From positions 6,049,569 through 6,113,568 of the forward strand of contig SCHM01000002.1 of the NCBI GenBank assembly GCA_004123355.1: a stretch of 64,000 nucleotides of DNA. Reading direction: 5' to 3'. Source of the DNA: Amphirosellinia nigrospora. Lineage: Eukaryota > Ascomycota > Sordariomycetes > Xylariales > Xylariaceae. Position numbers and translations under genes: made by a program. Positions 1 through 13,260 of the stretch are shown piece after piece. Numbering within the stretch: position 1 is the stretch's first letter; the number at the start of each line of letters is the position of its first letter. Under the pieces are notes generated by a model. That model saw only the letters and a program-made list of their open reading frames with translations. It was not told the DNA's origin and ran no database searches.

Positions 1-818
1 TATTTCTCGTACAGACGATTGTTCGCCCCGACGCCGAAGAGCACGTTGGCTATTTTGCTCTGGTTGTACCCGTCGAGTCCCACGTACGACTTGTTCTGCA
101 CGTCCTTGTATCCCCACGCCTCGATCCACTCGTAGTTCGGCTGCTCTGCTTCGGGTAGGTCCTTGTTGAGCTTCTCGAAGTTCGTGTCGCTCCATCGCAT
201 GGGGGCCCGCATCGGCGAGGCGGACGACACATTGACGATCCGCGTGGCTCCTTTGGGGTTCTTCTCTGCGGCCTTGATGAGCTTGGGCATGAGGGAGCAG
301 GTCAGCAGCCAGTGGCCGATGTGATTCGTCGCGAAGTGTAGTTCGATCCCATCCTCGCTGAGCTCGCGTTCTGGGATCCCCATCACCCCCGCGCTGTTGA
401 CGATGATGTCGATGGTGGGCACGTCGGCCCACGAGAGAGCTTCAGAAGCGGCCGCCCTGACGGACTTCTGACTAGAAAGGTTGACGTTGAGCCCTCGATA
501 GTCTACATCAGGATACTGGGCCTTGAGCAGGGCAATGCATCTCTCGATTTTAGATGGCGTGCGGCCCGCTATGATGAGGTGCGCAGGAGATTGCGATGCC
601 TAGAAAGAACAATATTAGTGAGCAAGTTATCTGGCCATCATGGAGGGCTTGTAGGGCCCGGAGGAGCTTACGAATGCCTGGCAAGTAGCGAAGCCTATAC
701 CTGCGGGGTTGCCGCCTGTCACGAGAACCGTCTTTCCGCGAATGCCCTCGCTAAAGACCTGGGCGACTTCGAGAGCCTCGGTATTTACATTGAATTCTGG
801 GTGAGTTGTGGCCGGCAT
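1..818 (-). CDS. Short-chain dehydrogenase/reductase (SDR), 3' part beyond window
   Basis: NAD(P)-dependent oxidoreductase of the classical SDR type, closest in style to fungal retinol-dehydrogenase/WWOX-like reductases; the substrate cannot be told. Two exons are seen: 818-672 (49 codons, phase 0) and 599 to the left edge, still open. The intron 671-600 (72 bp) has a GTAAGC donor and a CTAG acceptor. Visible motifs are the cofactor-binding VTGGNPAGIG near residue 33, IIVNSAGV (the NNAG-type motif), the catalytic Ser in RIVNVSSA and the active-site YNQSK. The start ATG at 818 is chosen because an upstream in-frame ATG (863) would add a non-family leader. A TATA-like run lies at about 930-947. 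No frame break is seen here, unlike the genes on the right side. The C-terminus is missing because the window ends. Family assignment is secure; function is inferred. Confidence 0.93.
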
Positions 819-2048
819 GATGGGGTAGATATGATGAATTAGTCTAGTGTGAAAATGGATCAAAACTTAAGAGGATGAAGAAGAGATCTAATGACTCGTT
901 GACGTCCTCCTACAATCTAAGACGCACTTGAGCCTCTATATATATACTCAAACGGCCAGCTTATTATTTACTTCTATTTATCTAACCGTAGAGATGCATC
1001 ACGGATTTATGGGATTTAACGGGCTTAAAGTCGAAGAGCATCTGCTCGTCGATAGCCTCATCACCTCTTGTAATATCTAGTAACCAATCATCTTATATGA
1101 AAAGGCGGATGACGTTGGAGACCCGAACTTGGCCAATCAGAGATTGTTTACCCTTTTGGGAATGGACCCGGGATTCAAGGACGGTGAAAATTATGGCCGG
1201 ACCATTACGTCCCGGGGGCGTCGGGCTCCGGGAATAGCTAGGCCGGCGATACTGGATCGGGGGCATATACACAGAAGAAACGAATTTAGGAAGCGAAGTT
1301 GTGAGCATTGCTCGTGGTTTTGTAGACGGGGCTGACGCCTGGCAAAAGCTAACTATCCCTCATGTTCTCTGGACAAGTATCGAGCTAAGAAGCGTAATTA
1401 TGGCTTTTAGCTCGTTATAATATAGTATTGCATGACATGTCAAGTGAAATTCAAATCGATGAAGTGCGAACTTAGCTTAGTCTTACTAGAGCGCTGCACA
1501 AAATCACTACGTGAATTACATCGCTAATACAAAAAATCATCAGACCCGGTACAGCTTCTACGAATTCCCTCAAGCAAATAACTCGCTTGATTGTTCCTTA
1601 GCACTGTTGTTGCGGCCTCAGTGGTCTTTGTCATACTATGTATCGAAAGTATAATATCTTTATCTTTGTCAAATATAATCCCATTGTACGCGCGGTATCC
1701 TTGACCTCTTGGTCAAACTGTAACAATAGCTCTCTAATTGTAGCCGCATCTTTTTGCATACTAATCTACTTACGCAGTCATTGTTGTACTAATCGACAAA
1801 GCGGATGTTCAAGACGAATCGTTTGCCTCAGGTGACGTTTAGACAGTGTCGTAAACAAACTACTCGAAACAAAAAACCAAGATCTCTACGGTCAACGTCT
1901 TTAAATTACGACGAAATCACCACAATTCAGACATTCTCAACCACACAGCACATCTTAACCAACTAACTAGACAAGCCTGAAATATTACACAACATCAAAA
2001 ACATCTTCAAGTTTAACAATATCATAACTAACTTCAAATTCTCACAAA
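819..2048. other. Intergenic region, no supported gene
   Basis: Divergent promoter region between the dehydrogenase (minus) and the disordered protein (plus). It holds TATA-like sequence near 930-947 for the minus gene. At about 1,860-2,048 a C/A-rich stretch looks like a fungal 5' leader for the plus gene. A GC-richer patch lies at about 1,120-1,270. Short open frames on both strands have no recognisable motif and no consistent coding bias. Confidence 0.6.
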
Positions 2049-2078
2049 ATGGGGGTCACGAGGCTAGAGCATTTATGA
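2049..2078 (+). promoter_or_regulatory. Nine-codon upstream ORF overlapping the next start (ATGA)
   Basis: An ATG at 2,049 in a good context (CACAAAATGG) opens nine codons. It ends at TGA 2,076-2,078, which overlaps the ATG at 2,075 as ATGA. If the leader is transcribed from the C/A-rich region upstream, ribosomes would meet this ATG first and could re-initiate on the downstream ORF. It is equally possible that this ATG is the true start and that one base is missing from the G-run just after it. Seen in sequence; the role is inference. Confidence 0.35.
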
Positions 2079-2695
2079 AGTGGGTTGTCGGCGCGAGCCC
2101 CAACTCAACTATCAAACGAGATAAAAAGACCGGCCACGCCTACGCCGAAAAGCCAAAATCCCATCACCGACACCGCAGATCTTCCGAGTCTACCATGTCG
2201 TCCAGGTACCCGCATTCCGACTACAGCCAACCGGCATATCGGCCTCAAAGCCAGTCAGGCCGGGTCGCCGAGTATATTCGTGAGCCAGGGTATCCACCTC
2301 AGAGCCAGCATCCCGCCTTCAACGCACCACCACACCCGCCCCCGAGTCATTATTCGTCTCATCGTTCTGGTACGTCAGAGCACCGGTCCTCGAGCCGGTT
2401 GATTCCGCCATCGGCCCGTAGCGCACCGGGGCACAGGCCTCCGCCAAGTCACTTGAGCCGCTATTCGGCACATGGTTCATCGGCGTACCCTCCTCCAAGC
2501 AAGCACCCGACATATGCCGGGTCACAGCACCAGGCTCCCAGCCAGGTGAGCGAATATCCCGCTTATAGCGTTGCCAGCTATCATCAGCAGTCGAGGCACT
2601 CAGATCGTCATTCCGCCTACAATAGTGAGCACGGAGATGCTTCGACTGTTAATCCAGCTGATTCCGCTTCACAGTTTGGTGGTTCGAGGAGGTAA
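2075..2695 (+). CDS. Disordered Ser/Pro/His/Tyr-rich protein, unknown function
   Basis: Single open frame of 206 codons ending in TAA. The protein is not recognised. It has no signal peptide and no membrane segment. After a basic start (KRDKKTGHAYAEKPKSHHRHRR) it is low complexity, with loose repeats of a YPPxSxHP / PPPSxxxxYS pattern between about residues 60 and 170, rich in Ser, Pro, His, Tyr and Gln, and a tail DSASQFGGSRR. An inner ATG at 2,194 (MSSRYPHS) is an alternative start that would drop the basic leader. The codons are GC-balanced and the frame is free of stops over 600 bp, which supports real coding. It sits only 500 bp from the edge of the AT-rich block, a common place for lineage-specific fungal genes. 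Such sequence suits a scaffold or condensate-type protein, but this is a guess. Confidence 0.55.
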   Translation: MKWVVGASPNSTIKRDKKTGHAYAEKPKSHHRHRRSSESTMSSRYPHSDYSQPAYRPQSQSGRVAEYIREPGYPPQSQHPAFNAPPHPPPSHYSSHRSGTSEHRSSSRLIPPSARSAPGHRPPPSHLSRYSAHGSSAYPPPSKHPTYAGSQHQAPSQVSEYPAYSVASYHQQSRHSDRHSAYNSEHGDASTVNPADSASQFGGSRR

Positions 2696-3194
2696 GAAGT
2701 ACTAAAAACCCTTTTTTAAATGCTGATGCGTAGTACACTAGTAGTAAACCTAATTATCGTTTCATTTTTGTTTCCTCTTTATCTTCAATCTTATATCTTA
2801 GTCTTTGAATCTCATTTTCAAATACATTGATTTCAATTTCCGACTCGATATATCGGCGTTTGTACATTGTCTTCATATATACATACTACATACCTAGATA
2901 CATGGGGATGGGTAGAGGCGCTTCATGAATTTAAATTTCGCATTCTCATTTAAATACGAACAAAACTGAATTTAGAATGAATTTAAATGTTTATCATTTA
3001 AAACAAATAGAAGCCCAGATAGGCACTAGAGTTTATATGATAGGATGTAATGAGTTGTTGTTCAAATAATATTAGATTGATGTCATTTGTTTAACCTGAC
3101 CATCCACTTGCTTTATAGGCACGTGTATATAACCAAGAATTATATTCGGCAATCCCGGCCGTCTTCTTAAGCTCCCGGAGGCATAATTTGCCAT
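2696..3194. other. 3' flank and transition into AT-rich block
   Basis: AT content rises steadily. The sequence still holds CA and TG dinucleotides and a few GC-rich words (for example near 3,160-3,180), after which they vanish. No gene or repeat is seen. Confidence 0.6.
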
Positions 3195-4984
3195 TTTAAG
3201 TAAGATCTTAGCTTTAAAGATATATTTTTAGAGCTTTAAAAATATGTTTCTAAAGTTTTAAAAACATGTTTTTAGAGCTATTAAGTTAATATGTATATTT
3301 TAAACATTTTTTTTGTTTTTATTAAAAGTTTAAAGTTAAAATTAAAAAACTAAAGCTTTTAAAAACCTTAAAGAGATTATTAGCTAAATTGAATATATTT
3401 TAAGTACTTTGTTATACTAACTATAACTTATTATTTACTTTAGAATAAAAGTAATAAAACGAAATAATTATATTTATATATAATATTTATTACGAAAATA
3501 GTGCTTTAAATAAATAGTCCGTTTAATAGTATATATTATTATCGATTTTTTTGTTAGCATAACGTTAATAACTATTTATAGTTGGACGTTCGGATGTTTA
3601 GCTAGCTTTTTTATCGAAATCTAAAATATTATATAATTTTTTTGCTTTAATACGGTTTTATAAAAGCAGGTTTTTATATAGCTAAAAATAATATATATTA
3701 ACGTTAAAGTAATTAAATATAGCGCGTTTTTTTATAGCTATTATAATATTTATTTTAAGTTTTATATTTTGCTAAAAAAAAAAAAGCGTTTATTAATTTA
3801 TTTTTTTAGCAATTATATATTTTTTTTTAATAAATAATTAATAATAATAACGTTTAAATTATTAACTATTATTTATTAATTGTACGATATTTTAATTTTA
3901 TAAAAATTTTTTTATTAAGCTTATTATATTATAAGCTATAGCGAAAAAAAAAAACAGTATAATTTGCTTTAGAAATATTTTTTAATAAATAAAACTTAGT
4001 TAAATTTATAATTTATATTAAATATATAATATATTTTTTGAAAAAAAAAAAAATTAATATTAAACTAGCGAAATATTTTTTTATAAAAAATATAAATATA
4101 TAAAGCAAATAAATTAATATTGCTTTATAAATAAAAAAAAATATATTAAGTTTTTTAAAATAAAAAACGTAATAATTATATATTTAATTTTTAAAGCTTT
4201 TTTTTAAATATTAATTAATTTATTTAGTATAATTTTATAAATATTAAACTAGCTATTTATAAAAATAGCTTAAAATAAAAAATTTTTTATTTTTAAAAAA
4301 TAAAAAATCTATACGTTACGGGCTATAAATAATTAAAAAATAGTTTATATTAGCTAAAAGTTGTTTTAAATTTAGTTATAATACTAATAATATAATTTTA
4401 AAGTTTAGAGTAATAAAAATAAAAAATATTATAAATATATATTTTTATTATTTAAATTATTAAAAAAATAAATAATAATTTTAAAAAAAATAATAATTTA
4501 AAATATATAAAATTAATAATTAGTTATTTTGTTTAAGCTAAAAAATTATTTGTTTTAAATATTTTATATAATAAACTAAAAATTTTTAAAAACTTCTGAA
4601 AATATTACTAATAAATAAATATATATAATATTTTAAATATTTTTTTTTTAAAAGCGCTTTTAATAAATCGAAAGCTTTTATTAAATTAAAAATAATATTA
4701 AAATTTATTTTATTAATAATAAACTTTATAATTTTAATAAAAAATTAATAATAAAAAAAATAATAATAAGGTTTTAATTTATAATAGTTATAAATTAAGC
4801 TAAAATTTTAATAAAAAAATATTAAAATTAAAAAAATATTTTTATAAGTTTTAAAAAACAAATATTATTAATTTATATTTTTAAGTACTATATAAAGCTA
4901 AAGATTTTTAAACTAAATATCGGCTAAAAAAATAGCTAATATTATTAAAATAAATTAGCTATTAGTTTAATAATTTTTAGTATT

Positions 4985-5330
4985 TTATAAAATATTTTTT
5001 ATTAAAACTTTTATTATAATTTTTATAAAATAAATATTTATTATTAAATTATTTTTATAAGCTTTATATAATTATATAGTTATATATAAAAAGTTTTTTT
5101 ATTTAATTAGTTTTTAATTTTTATTTTTAATATTAATTAACTAACGAAAATATAAATATTAACTGCTAAAATATTTATATATATTATTAAACTAATTTAT
5201 ATTATTAAAAATAAAAAAACTTTTTATATATATTAAATAGTTATATAAAGCTTATAAATAATTTTATTAGTTTTTTATATAATAATAAATATTTATATTT
5301 TATTTTTATAAAGTTTATAAAGCTTTTTAT
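4985..5330. repeat. Inverted pair of a ~125 bp repeat, with further copies
   Basis: About 4,990-5,130 reads as the reverse complement of about 5,205-5,330 (shared words include AAAAAACTTTTTATATATA and AAAGCTTATAAAAATAA). A plus-oriented copy occurs at about 36,535-36,665 and a minus-oriented one at about 7,600-7,710. They look like mutated fragments of one transposon family. The pair would form an imperfect hairpin. Confidence 0.6.
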
Positions 5331-7774
5331 TATATTAAATATTATTTTTTAATATATAATTATTTTTATTTATATAATATTACTTTTTAAATAAAAAAAT
5401 AATAAAAGTTTAAACGTAAAAGCTAAATAAGTTTATATTATTTTTATTTTTTAAAAAAATTATATAAAAAGCTAATAAAAAATAAAAAATCGGATAAATC
5501 TAGCTTTTTATAACTTTATAAAAAAATTTAAACATAGCTATATAATATTAATTTAAATTAAAAAAATAATAATAAAATTATTTAATTAATAATATAACTT
5601 AATATTATTATTAATAATTTTATTAAATATTTTAATAATATAAAAGCTTATTATATAAATATAGTTTTTTTTTTTTATTTTTAAGCAAAAAAACTATATA
5701 GCTATATAACTAATTTATATTATAAAATAATAAATTTATTTAATAAAATCTATATTAAATAAAGTTTTTTAAATAATTTAAAATTTATAATTATTAATAA
5801 TAGCAAAAAATAAAACTAAATAAGTTAAATAAAAAAAATAACAAATAATATAAATAAAACTAATATTATTTATAAAATAAAAAAGCTATAGCTAAAAAAT
5901 ATTATAAATAATTATAATAAATATATTAAATAAAAATTAAAAATTAAATAGTTAAATTTAAAATAAATTTAAAAAAAAAAATCTAGCTAACAATTATAAC
6001 TAAAAAGTTTTATATAAAATTTAAAATATAATTTTAAAAAGTTTAGATTTAAAAGTTATTAATAAATTTAAAAACAAATATTAAAAAATTTATTTATTTA
6101 TAAATAATAATCGATTAATAGCTATATATTAAATAAACTTAAGCTTAAAATTTATTATATTTAAGTTTATTAAGTTTTATTTTTAATTTTATAATTTAAT
6201 ATATTTTATATAATATTTTATTAAAATTTTATAAAAAAATAATTTATTTAATTTTATAACTTATAATATATTTTATTTAAAATATAATTTATATAAAGCT
6301 TTTAATAATTTTTATATTAATATTATTAAATTAAAAAATAAAATAATTATATAAATAAAAAAGATTTATTAAGCTTTATTAATTTTATAGTTATATTTTT
6401 TATATATAAATATTAAGTTATATTAGTTTTTAATTATTTTATTAAATATATTTAATAATATTTTTAGCTTTAGTATATTTTAATAAATAATAGCTAATTA
6501 AGCCGTTTATTTTATATTTTTATTTTTAATATAAAAAATTCTTTTTTTTTTTATTAAGCGTATAGTTTTTTATATTTTAAAAAATAGCATAAACTTAAAA
6601 AAAACTTAATTGTTTAATATATACGTTTATAATAAAACTAAAGATTTAAGCTTATATTTAATAATATATTTATAAATAAAGCTTATAAATAATTATTTTA
6701 ATAAAACAAATATTAATAGCTAATATTTTTTAAAATTATAAAAATATATATATTATATTTAATAGTAGCGCTAGTTAAAAAAATATATTATTAAACGTTA
6801 AAAAACCTAGGTTTAAAATATAAAAAAAGTTTTAAAGTTTATTAATGCTTTTATTAATAGTTTTATTTTTATTACTATATTAATATTAAATTTTTATTAA
6901 AAACTTTATACTATTAAAATTAATAGTTTTATATTAGTATTAAATAATAGCTAATAATTTAAACTTTAGTTATATTTTTATTTTTAATATTAATTTTTTA
7001 AAATATTTAATAAATATTATTTTATAATAATTAAACTTAATTATAATATTAATATAAAATTAGCATTTTATAATTTTTTTTTAGCTTTAAATATATTTAA
7101 ATTATATATAATTCGGTTTATTATTATAGTTTTAATATTTTTATTTTTAGTAAAAATTATTTATAAGTTATTTTTTATTATAAAATATATTTAACTGCTT
7201 TTAAAAAAGCTAAATTAATTTATTTATAAACAAAAGCAAAAAATAATAAATAATATTTTAGGTTTAATATAGCTTATAAAAAATAAAAAACTAAAATAAA
7301 TAAAATAAAAGCATAAAAAAAATATATTTAGCTATATTTTTATTAAAAGCTAAATATATTATTTTAGTTATATTTATTTTTGCTTATTTTTAATTTATTA
7401 TTATGTTTAAAAAATAAATAATTATTATAAGTTTTATTTTAGTTTTATAATAAAATAAAGAATATATATTGATTTTTTTAAGTTTTAAAATAGTATAGTT
7501 TTGTTTAATATATAAAATAAAAATCTTAAATAATAAATTTTAAAAATATAAATAGAATTTTTTTATATTATAATCTTTGCAAAAATAAGGTATAAATATT
7601 TATTATATAAAAAATTAATAAAGTTATTTTTATAGGTTTATATAATTATATAATAATATATATAAAGTTTTTTTGTTTAACTAATTTTTGATTTTTATTT
7701 TTAATATTTTATATTTTATTTTTATATTTAATATATAAGCTAAGAAGTTTTTAAGTTTTGTTAATTTTTATTAA

Positions 7775-7971
7775 TATATTGTATATAAAATCTATAAATA
7801 AAAAAAAAGAAAAAAAGTTTAACCTTACGTTATAAGTAGCTATTTATATATTTGCGATTTAGTAAAGCAAGTGTATTTATTGCTTATATTTGCTTTTATT
7901 TATTATAAGTATTATTTACTACAAGTAATAGTTATTATAAGTAGAGATTATAAGTGCTATAATTTATAACT
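7775..7971 (+). repeat. Third, partial copy of the ~280 bp LTR
   Basis: Shares the order of words GTATATAAAATCTATAAATA, AAAGCAAGTGTATTTATT, TTTGCTTTTATTTATTATAA and the end TTATAACT with the LTR copies at 24,614 and 31,010, in the same orientation. The first ~50 bases of the LTR are not recognisable. It is probably a fragment or solo LTR of the same family, strongly mutated. Confidence 0.65.
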
Positions 7972-8594
7972 ATTATATAAAATTATTTAAATATAAAATA
8001 TATTAAATAAAGTTTTTATATTATATTAGTATAAATATTTAAATATTATTAATACTTTATAAAAATAATAAAGGTTAAAACTATTATTTTTTATTACGTT
8101 TTATTTAGCTATTTTAAAGTATTATAATATTATGTTTTTAATAATTATATATATATTTTTTATAAAAATATTCTAGATTAAACAATATAACTAATATAAA
8201 ATTATTTTTTTTATTAATCTTTATTTTTAGCTTTAAAGCTTTAAATATTTGATTTAAAATAATAATAAAATCTATAAATTTTTTTTTCGCTAAATAAATA
8301 ATATATAGTTAATATATTTATAAAGTTTTAATAAGCTTATAAGTTTATAATTTAAGTTTAAAATAGTTTTATTAGTTTTTATAAACTAGTTTTTTATTTT
8401 ATTTTATTTTTATATTTTTTATATTATTTATATAGCTTTATAAGCTTATAAATTATTTAAAAGTAATTTTTAGTATTATTTTTTTTTAATTATTTTTTTT
8501 TTAAAGCTTATTAATAAAAAGCGATTTTATTTTAGTAAAACATATTTAATATAAAAAATTACTTATAAATATTTTTTATTATAATATTTATAAT

Positions 8595-10175
8595 GCTTAA
8601 GTTTTATAAAAAAAGTATAACTAAATAAAAAAAAGGTTTTTTTATTAATAAAAAATTTTTTTATTTTTTATATTTTAAATAAAAAATTTTTTACCCGAAT
8701 TAAAAATTTTTTTATTTTTATTTATTATTATATATATTTAATTTTTAGTATTTATTTTTATTATATAAATAATTATAAATTTAATAAAATAATTTAAAAT
8801 TAAATATTTATATTAAAAATAATATATAATATAAATAAATTATAAAATTTTATTTTTAATTTTTTTTATTATAAATTATATTAAATTTAATTTTATATTA
8901 AATTTAATTATTTAATAATTATATATTTTATTAAACTTAATTTAATAATTATATATTATATTAATTATAATTATTTAATATTATTTATTTAATTATATTT
9001 ATAATTATTTTATTTTTTATTTTTTTAATTTAATATTAATTTAAATATTTATTATTTTTAAGTTATAAATTAATATTATTATTATAAATTTTATTTAAAT
9101 ATAATTTTTATTAAATTATTTTTTAAAAAATTATAATTATTATAAAATTAGTTATTATATTAATATAATAAATATAATATATTTTTTATAAAATATTTGT
9201 TTATAATTTTTTTATTTATTTTTTATTTTTTATTATAATATTTTAAACGTAGTTTTTAAGTTTCCGAAAACTTTAAAGCTTTAAATTAATCGTAATAAAT
9301 ATATTTTTTAAATTTTTAAGTTTTTTTTTTTTAAACGTTTTAGCTAGCTTATAAAGTTTTTTTAAACTTATTAATAAATTTAAGCTTTTTTTAAAAAATT
9401 TTTTTTTTAAACGTTTTAACTAGCTTATAAAATTTTTTTCGGATTTATTAATAAGCTTAAGCTTTTTTTAAAAAGTTTTTTTTTTTAAACGTTTTAGCTA
9501 ATTTATAAAGTTTTTTTTAAACTTATTAATAAATTTAAGCTTTTTTCGAAAAAAAATAAAAGTTTAATATATTATAAAAATTAATATATTTTATAATAAT
9601 ATTATTATTTAAAATATAAAATTTATAATTATATTTAAAATTAAAAATAGCTTATAGTTATATTTAAAATTTAAAATAATAATTTATATTTATTAAAAAC
9701 TTTTTTAATTTTATTTAAGTTAAAAATCGTTTTAAAAATTTTAATATTATAATAAATTTTTTTTATTTAAAATAAAAATTAATTATTGTTATAATATTTA
9801 ATTTTTTAATTTTGTTTTATAGTTTAAAATCGTAGTTTAATTATAAAATAATAGTATAATTTTAGCATATATTACTACTATTAATAAAAAAATATAAAAA
9901 AATATTATATATTAATGTTTATATTTATAAGCAAATTTATTATTATTATTAATTAAACGGCCGAATATTTTATAATATAATTATATAATTATATAAAAAA
10001 ATAAAATATTATAATTAATAAATTAAAATAAAATAGCAAGTTTTACTATATATAATTTATTAAAAAAAAGCGAACTAGTATAACTAGCAATTATAACTTA
10101 TTTATTAACTTAAATACGTAGTTTTTAAAAACTTAAACATTTTTACCTTTAAATTAAAAGGCCTTTAATATAATA
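8595..10175 (+). repeat. 1.58 kb repeat unit, copy A
   Basis: This unit occurs again in inverted orientation as two pieces, 31,287-32,242 and 24,005-24,613. The match is read directly: for example 10,080-10,175 is the reverse complement of 24,010-24,100, and 8,600-8,700 that of 32,150-32,240. Within it, 9,325-9,550 holds three tandem copies of a ~77 bp unit (AAACGTTTTAGCTAGCTTAT at 9,333, 9,409 and 9,487). Its family is unknown. Copy A keeps G and C where copy B has A and T in several places, as RIP predicts. Confidence 0.8.
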
Positions 10176-10180
10176 AAGCT

Positions 10181-10735
10181 ATAAAACAAAAATATTAATA
10201 ATAACTAAAGTATTTAAAGTAGAATTTTTATTATAATATTATTTTAAATATAACTACGTTATAAAAAAAAATATTAATTATAATTAAAAGTTTAAAAATA
10301 AAACTTTTTATTAAAATATTATTTTAAACATAATTATATTATAAAAAAAAACGTTAATTATAGCTAAAAGTTTAAAAATAAAACTTTTTATTAAAATATT
10401 ATTTTAAATATAACTATATTATAAAAAAAAATATTAGTTATAGCTAAAAGCTTAAAAATAAAATTTTTTATTAAAATATTATTTTAAACATAACTATATT
10501 ATAAAAAAAAACGTTAATTATAACTAAAAGCTTAAAAATAAAATTTTTATTAAAATATTATTTTAAACGTAATTATATTATAAAAAAAAATATTAATTAT
10601 AGCTAAAAGCTTAAAAGCGGGATTTTTTATCGAAATATTATTTTAAGCGTAATTATATTATAAAAAAAAAACGTTAATTATAGCTAAAAGCTTAAAAGCA
10701 AAAATTTTTAGCGATATTTTACTAAATATAAAACT
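10181..10735 (+). repeat. 80 bp minisatellite, about seven copies
   Basis: Units begin at 10,181, 10,261, 10,341, 10,421, 10,501, 10,580 and 10,660, each opening with ATAA followed by an A-rich run and then AATTATAGCTAAAAG-like sequence. Copies differ mainly by C/T and G/A changes. The array directly abuts the end of repeat unit copy A, but is absent next to copy B near 24,005. Confidence 0.88.
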
Positions 10736-11329
10736 AGTTTTAATAATAACGTTAAATTTATTAAAGCTATTATAAAAGTTTATAATTAAAGTTATTTTTA
10801 AAATTTTAAATATAAATATTTTTAGTTTTAATATTAATATTTTTAAAAGCTTTAAACGTAATAATAAAAAAGCTAGCTTTTATTAAAAGGCTTTTATATT
10901 AATTTTATAAAAAAAATATAATTTTTTTGGTATTATTTTAAATAAAATATTATAAGCTTTTAAACTACTATAATACGTTTTTAAAATTATATTACGTTTT
11001 TAAATTAATAGCTTATAAAATATAGTTAATAAAAGTTATATTTTATAAAATATAGTTTATTAAAATTTATTTTTAGCTAAAAAAAGCTATATATTAATAA
11101 AAATATTATATTTGGATTTTTTAAATTTATAAGAACTTTATTTATAATAAATAATTTTTAACTAATAAAAAGCTCGTTTATAATAAGTAGTTTTTCGCTA
11201 AAAGATTAAAATAAACAACTTATAAAAATAATATACTAATTATATAATATTTAGCTAATTATTTTAATAAATATTTATATAAATATTAAGCTAAAATTAT
11301 TATTAATATTATTAAAAATGCTACTTTAT

Positions 11330-11735
11330 ATAAGTTTAGCTATATAAGTATTTAGCTATTAAAATAATAATACTATTATATAATTATTATTTTTAAAAAC
11401 ATTAAAATAAAACGGCTAACAAGCTATTAGTTATTAATAAAAAAACCTCGTAACATTATTATTATTAACAAATATACTAGCTAAAAAATAATTAATTATA
11501 TAAATATTTAATTATTAAAATAATAATATTATAATATATATTATTTTTAAAAACGTTAAAATATAATAGCTAATAAGCTAAAACATTTTACTTAAATTAT
11601 TTATTAAATAAACTAAAATATAAAAAATCAGCTTTATTAATAGTTAATTATTAATAAAAAAACTTTATAACGTTATTATTATTAATAAATATATTAGCTA
11701 AAAAGTAATTAATTATATAAATATTTAACGGGTTA
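11330..11735 (+). repeat. Imperfect ~150-215 bp direct duplication
   Basis: The segment with GGCTAACAAGCTATTAG and TATTAATAAAAAAACCTCG near 11,410-11,510 recurs near 11,565-11,735. The second copy carries an extra ~63 bp between the two shared parts. Differences are largely transitions. Confidence 0.6.
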
Positions 11736-12589
11736 AACAAAAATATAATAATATAACTATTAAAGCTAATATATAAAAGCTAGGTTAAAATATTTAAAAC
11801 ATATCGATTACTAAATAAATTGTTTATTTGTAAATAAACAAGGCTATATTTAAGCTTATAAAGCTAAAGCTTAAGTTTAAGCTAAAGCTTATACTTATAT
11901 TTAGGCTAATTATTTATTATTAAAAACCTTGATTTATAACCTTAGCCTTTACTATATATACTTTTTTTGCTTTTTTAAACGTATTATTATCTTAGCTACG
12001 CTAGTTCTAAATTAAAATCTATAAAAGCTATATAATTTTAAAGTTATTTTAGCTAATATAGGTTTTTAGAACACATTAATCGATTAATTTTTTAAAGTAG
12101 TAATAAAAGTTATTACTAATTTTTAAAGTTATAATTTAATAATATTCTTAATTTTTATTGCTATATATATAAATAAATAGTTTATTAATATATTATATAT
12201 AAATAAATTATAGCTAAGCTTATATACTAGTTAGCTAACGTATTTTTTTAATTTTATAGCTTAAATAAAACCATATTTTAGTTATAACCTAGGTAAGCTA
12301 TTTATTATAATGTATTATAGTATTTAAAAATAATTAATAACGTAACATTAAATACGTTTTATTAAAAAGTTCGCTTTTATATTAAAAGGGTTTAAAAAGC
12401 ATATATACTAGCGTAATTAAATCGCGGTTATAAGTAAAAACTAATTAATAGTAAAAACGATAATTATACTTTATATATAATTTCCTTTATAATATATACA
12501 TATATATATAGGCATATATATTATTAAAAACAGATTTTTAAATATAACGTTAATATTATTAACTAATATATTATTTTTAAATATCCGCT

Positions 12590-12900
12590 GTTTTAATAGC
12601 ATTTTTATTTTGTTTTAAGTAGCTAGGCTAAAATAAAAAAATACATGCTTTTTTAAACATTAAAGTTTCTTTTATTCCTTGTTTTATTTTATTATTGTTT
12701 TAAAGCACTTTTATGTTTTATATTAAGTGGCCAAGCTAAATAAAACAAAACATGCTTTTTAAACCGTAGTTTAAACATTAAAGTTTTTTTTTATGCTTTG
12801 TTTTATTTTTGCCGCTTTAAAACATTTTTTGTTTTATATTAAATAGCTAAGCTAAAATAAAATAAAAAATATTTTTAAACCGTAAAATAAAACAAAAGCT
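12590..12900 (+). repeat. 118 bp tandem repeat, ~2.5 copies
   Basis: The word ACATTAAAGTTT recurs at 12,657 and 12,775. It sits in a longer shared unit that includes TTTTATATTAAGTGGCCAAGC / TTTTATATTAAATAGCTAAGC. This is one of the few parts of the block that keep CA and TG words. Confidence 0.75.
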
Positions 12901-13260
12901 ATATTACATTTAAAATAAACTTATTTTAGTTTTTAATCTAATTATTTTTATTTAACTCTGCTAATTATAGTAGAGTTTTAAAATAGCAAGTAAAAACCAC
13001 GTACTATAACCACGTAATAAAAGTAAAAAGCTTTATATTTTCTGTTATACTTAAGTTAATATCCATAGATGTTTAAAAACATATATACTATAGTAAATAG
13101 TAAACCCTTAGCAAAAGGTTTGTTTTAGTAGAACTTTTTTAGCTTTGTTATAGGCCTTTTTTTTTTTTGTTGTTATAAATCCATATGTTCTTAAACACGT
13201 ATACGCAAATAATAGGCGGTAATATAGCATATTAAGAACAGAGCCCTAGTTTAATCGGGC

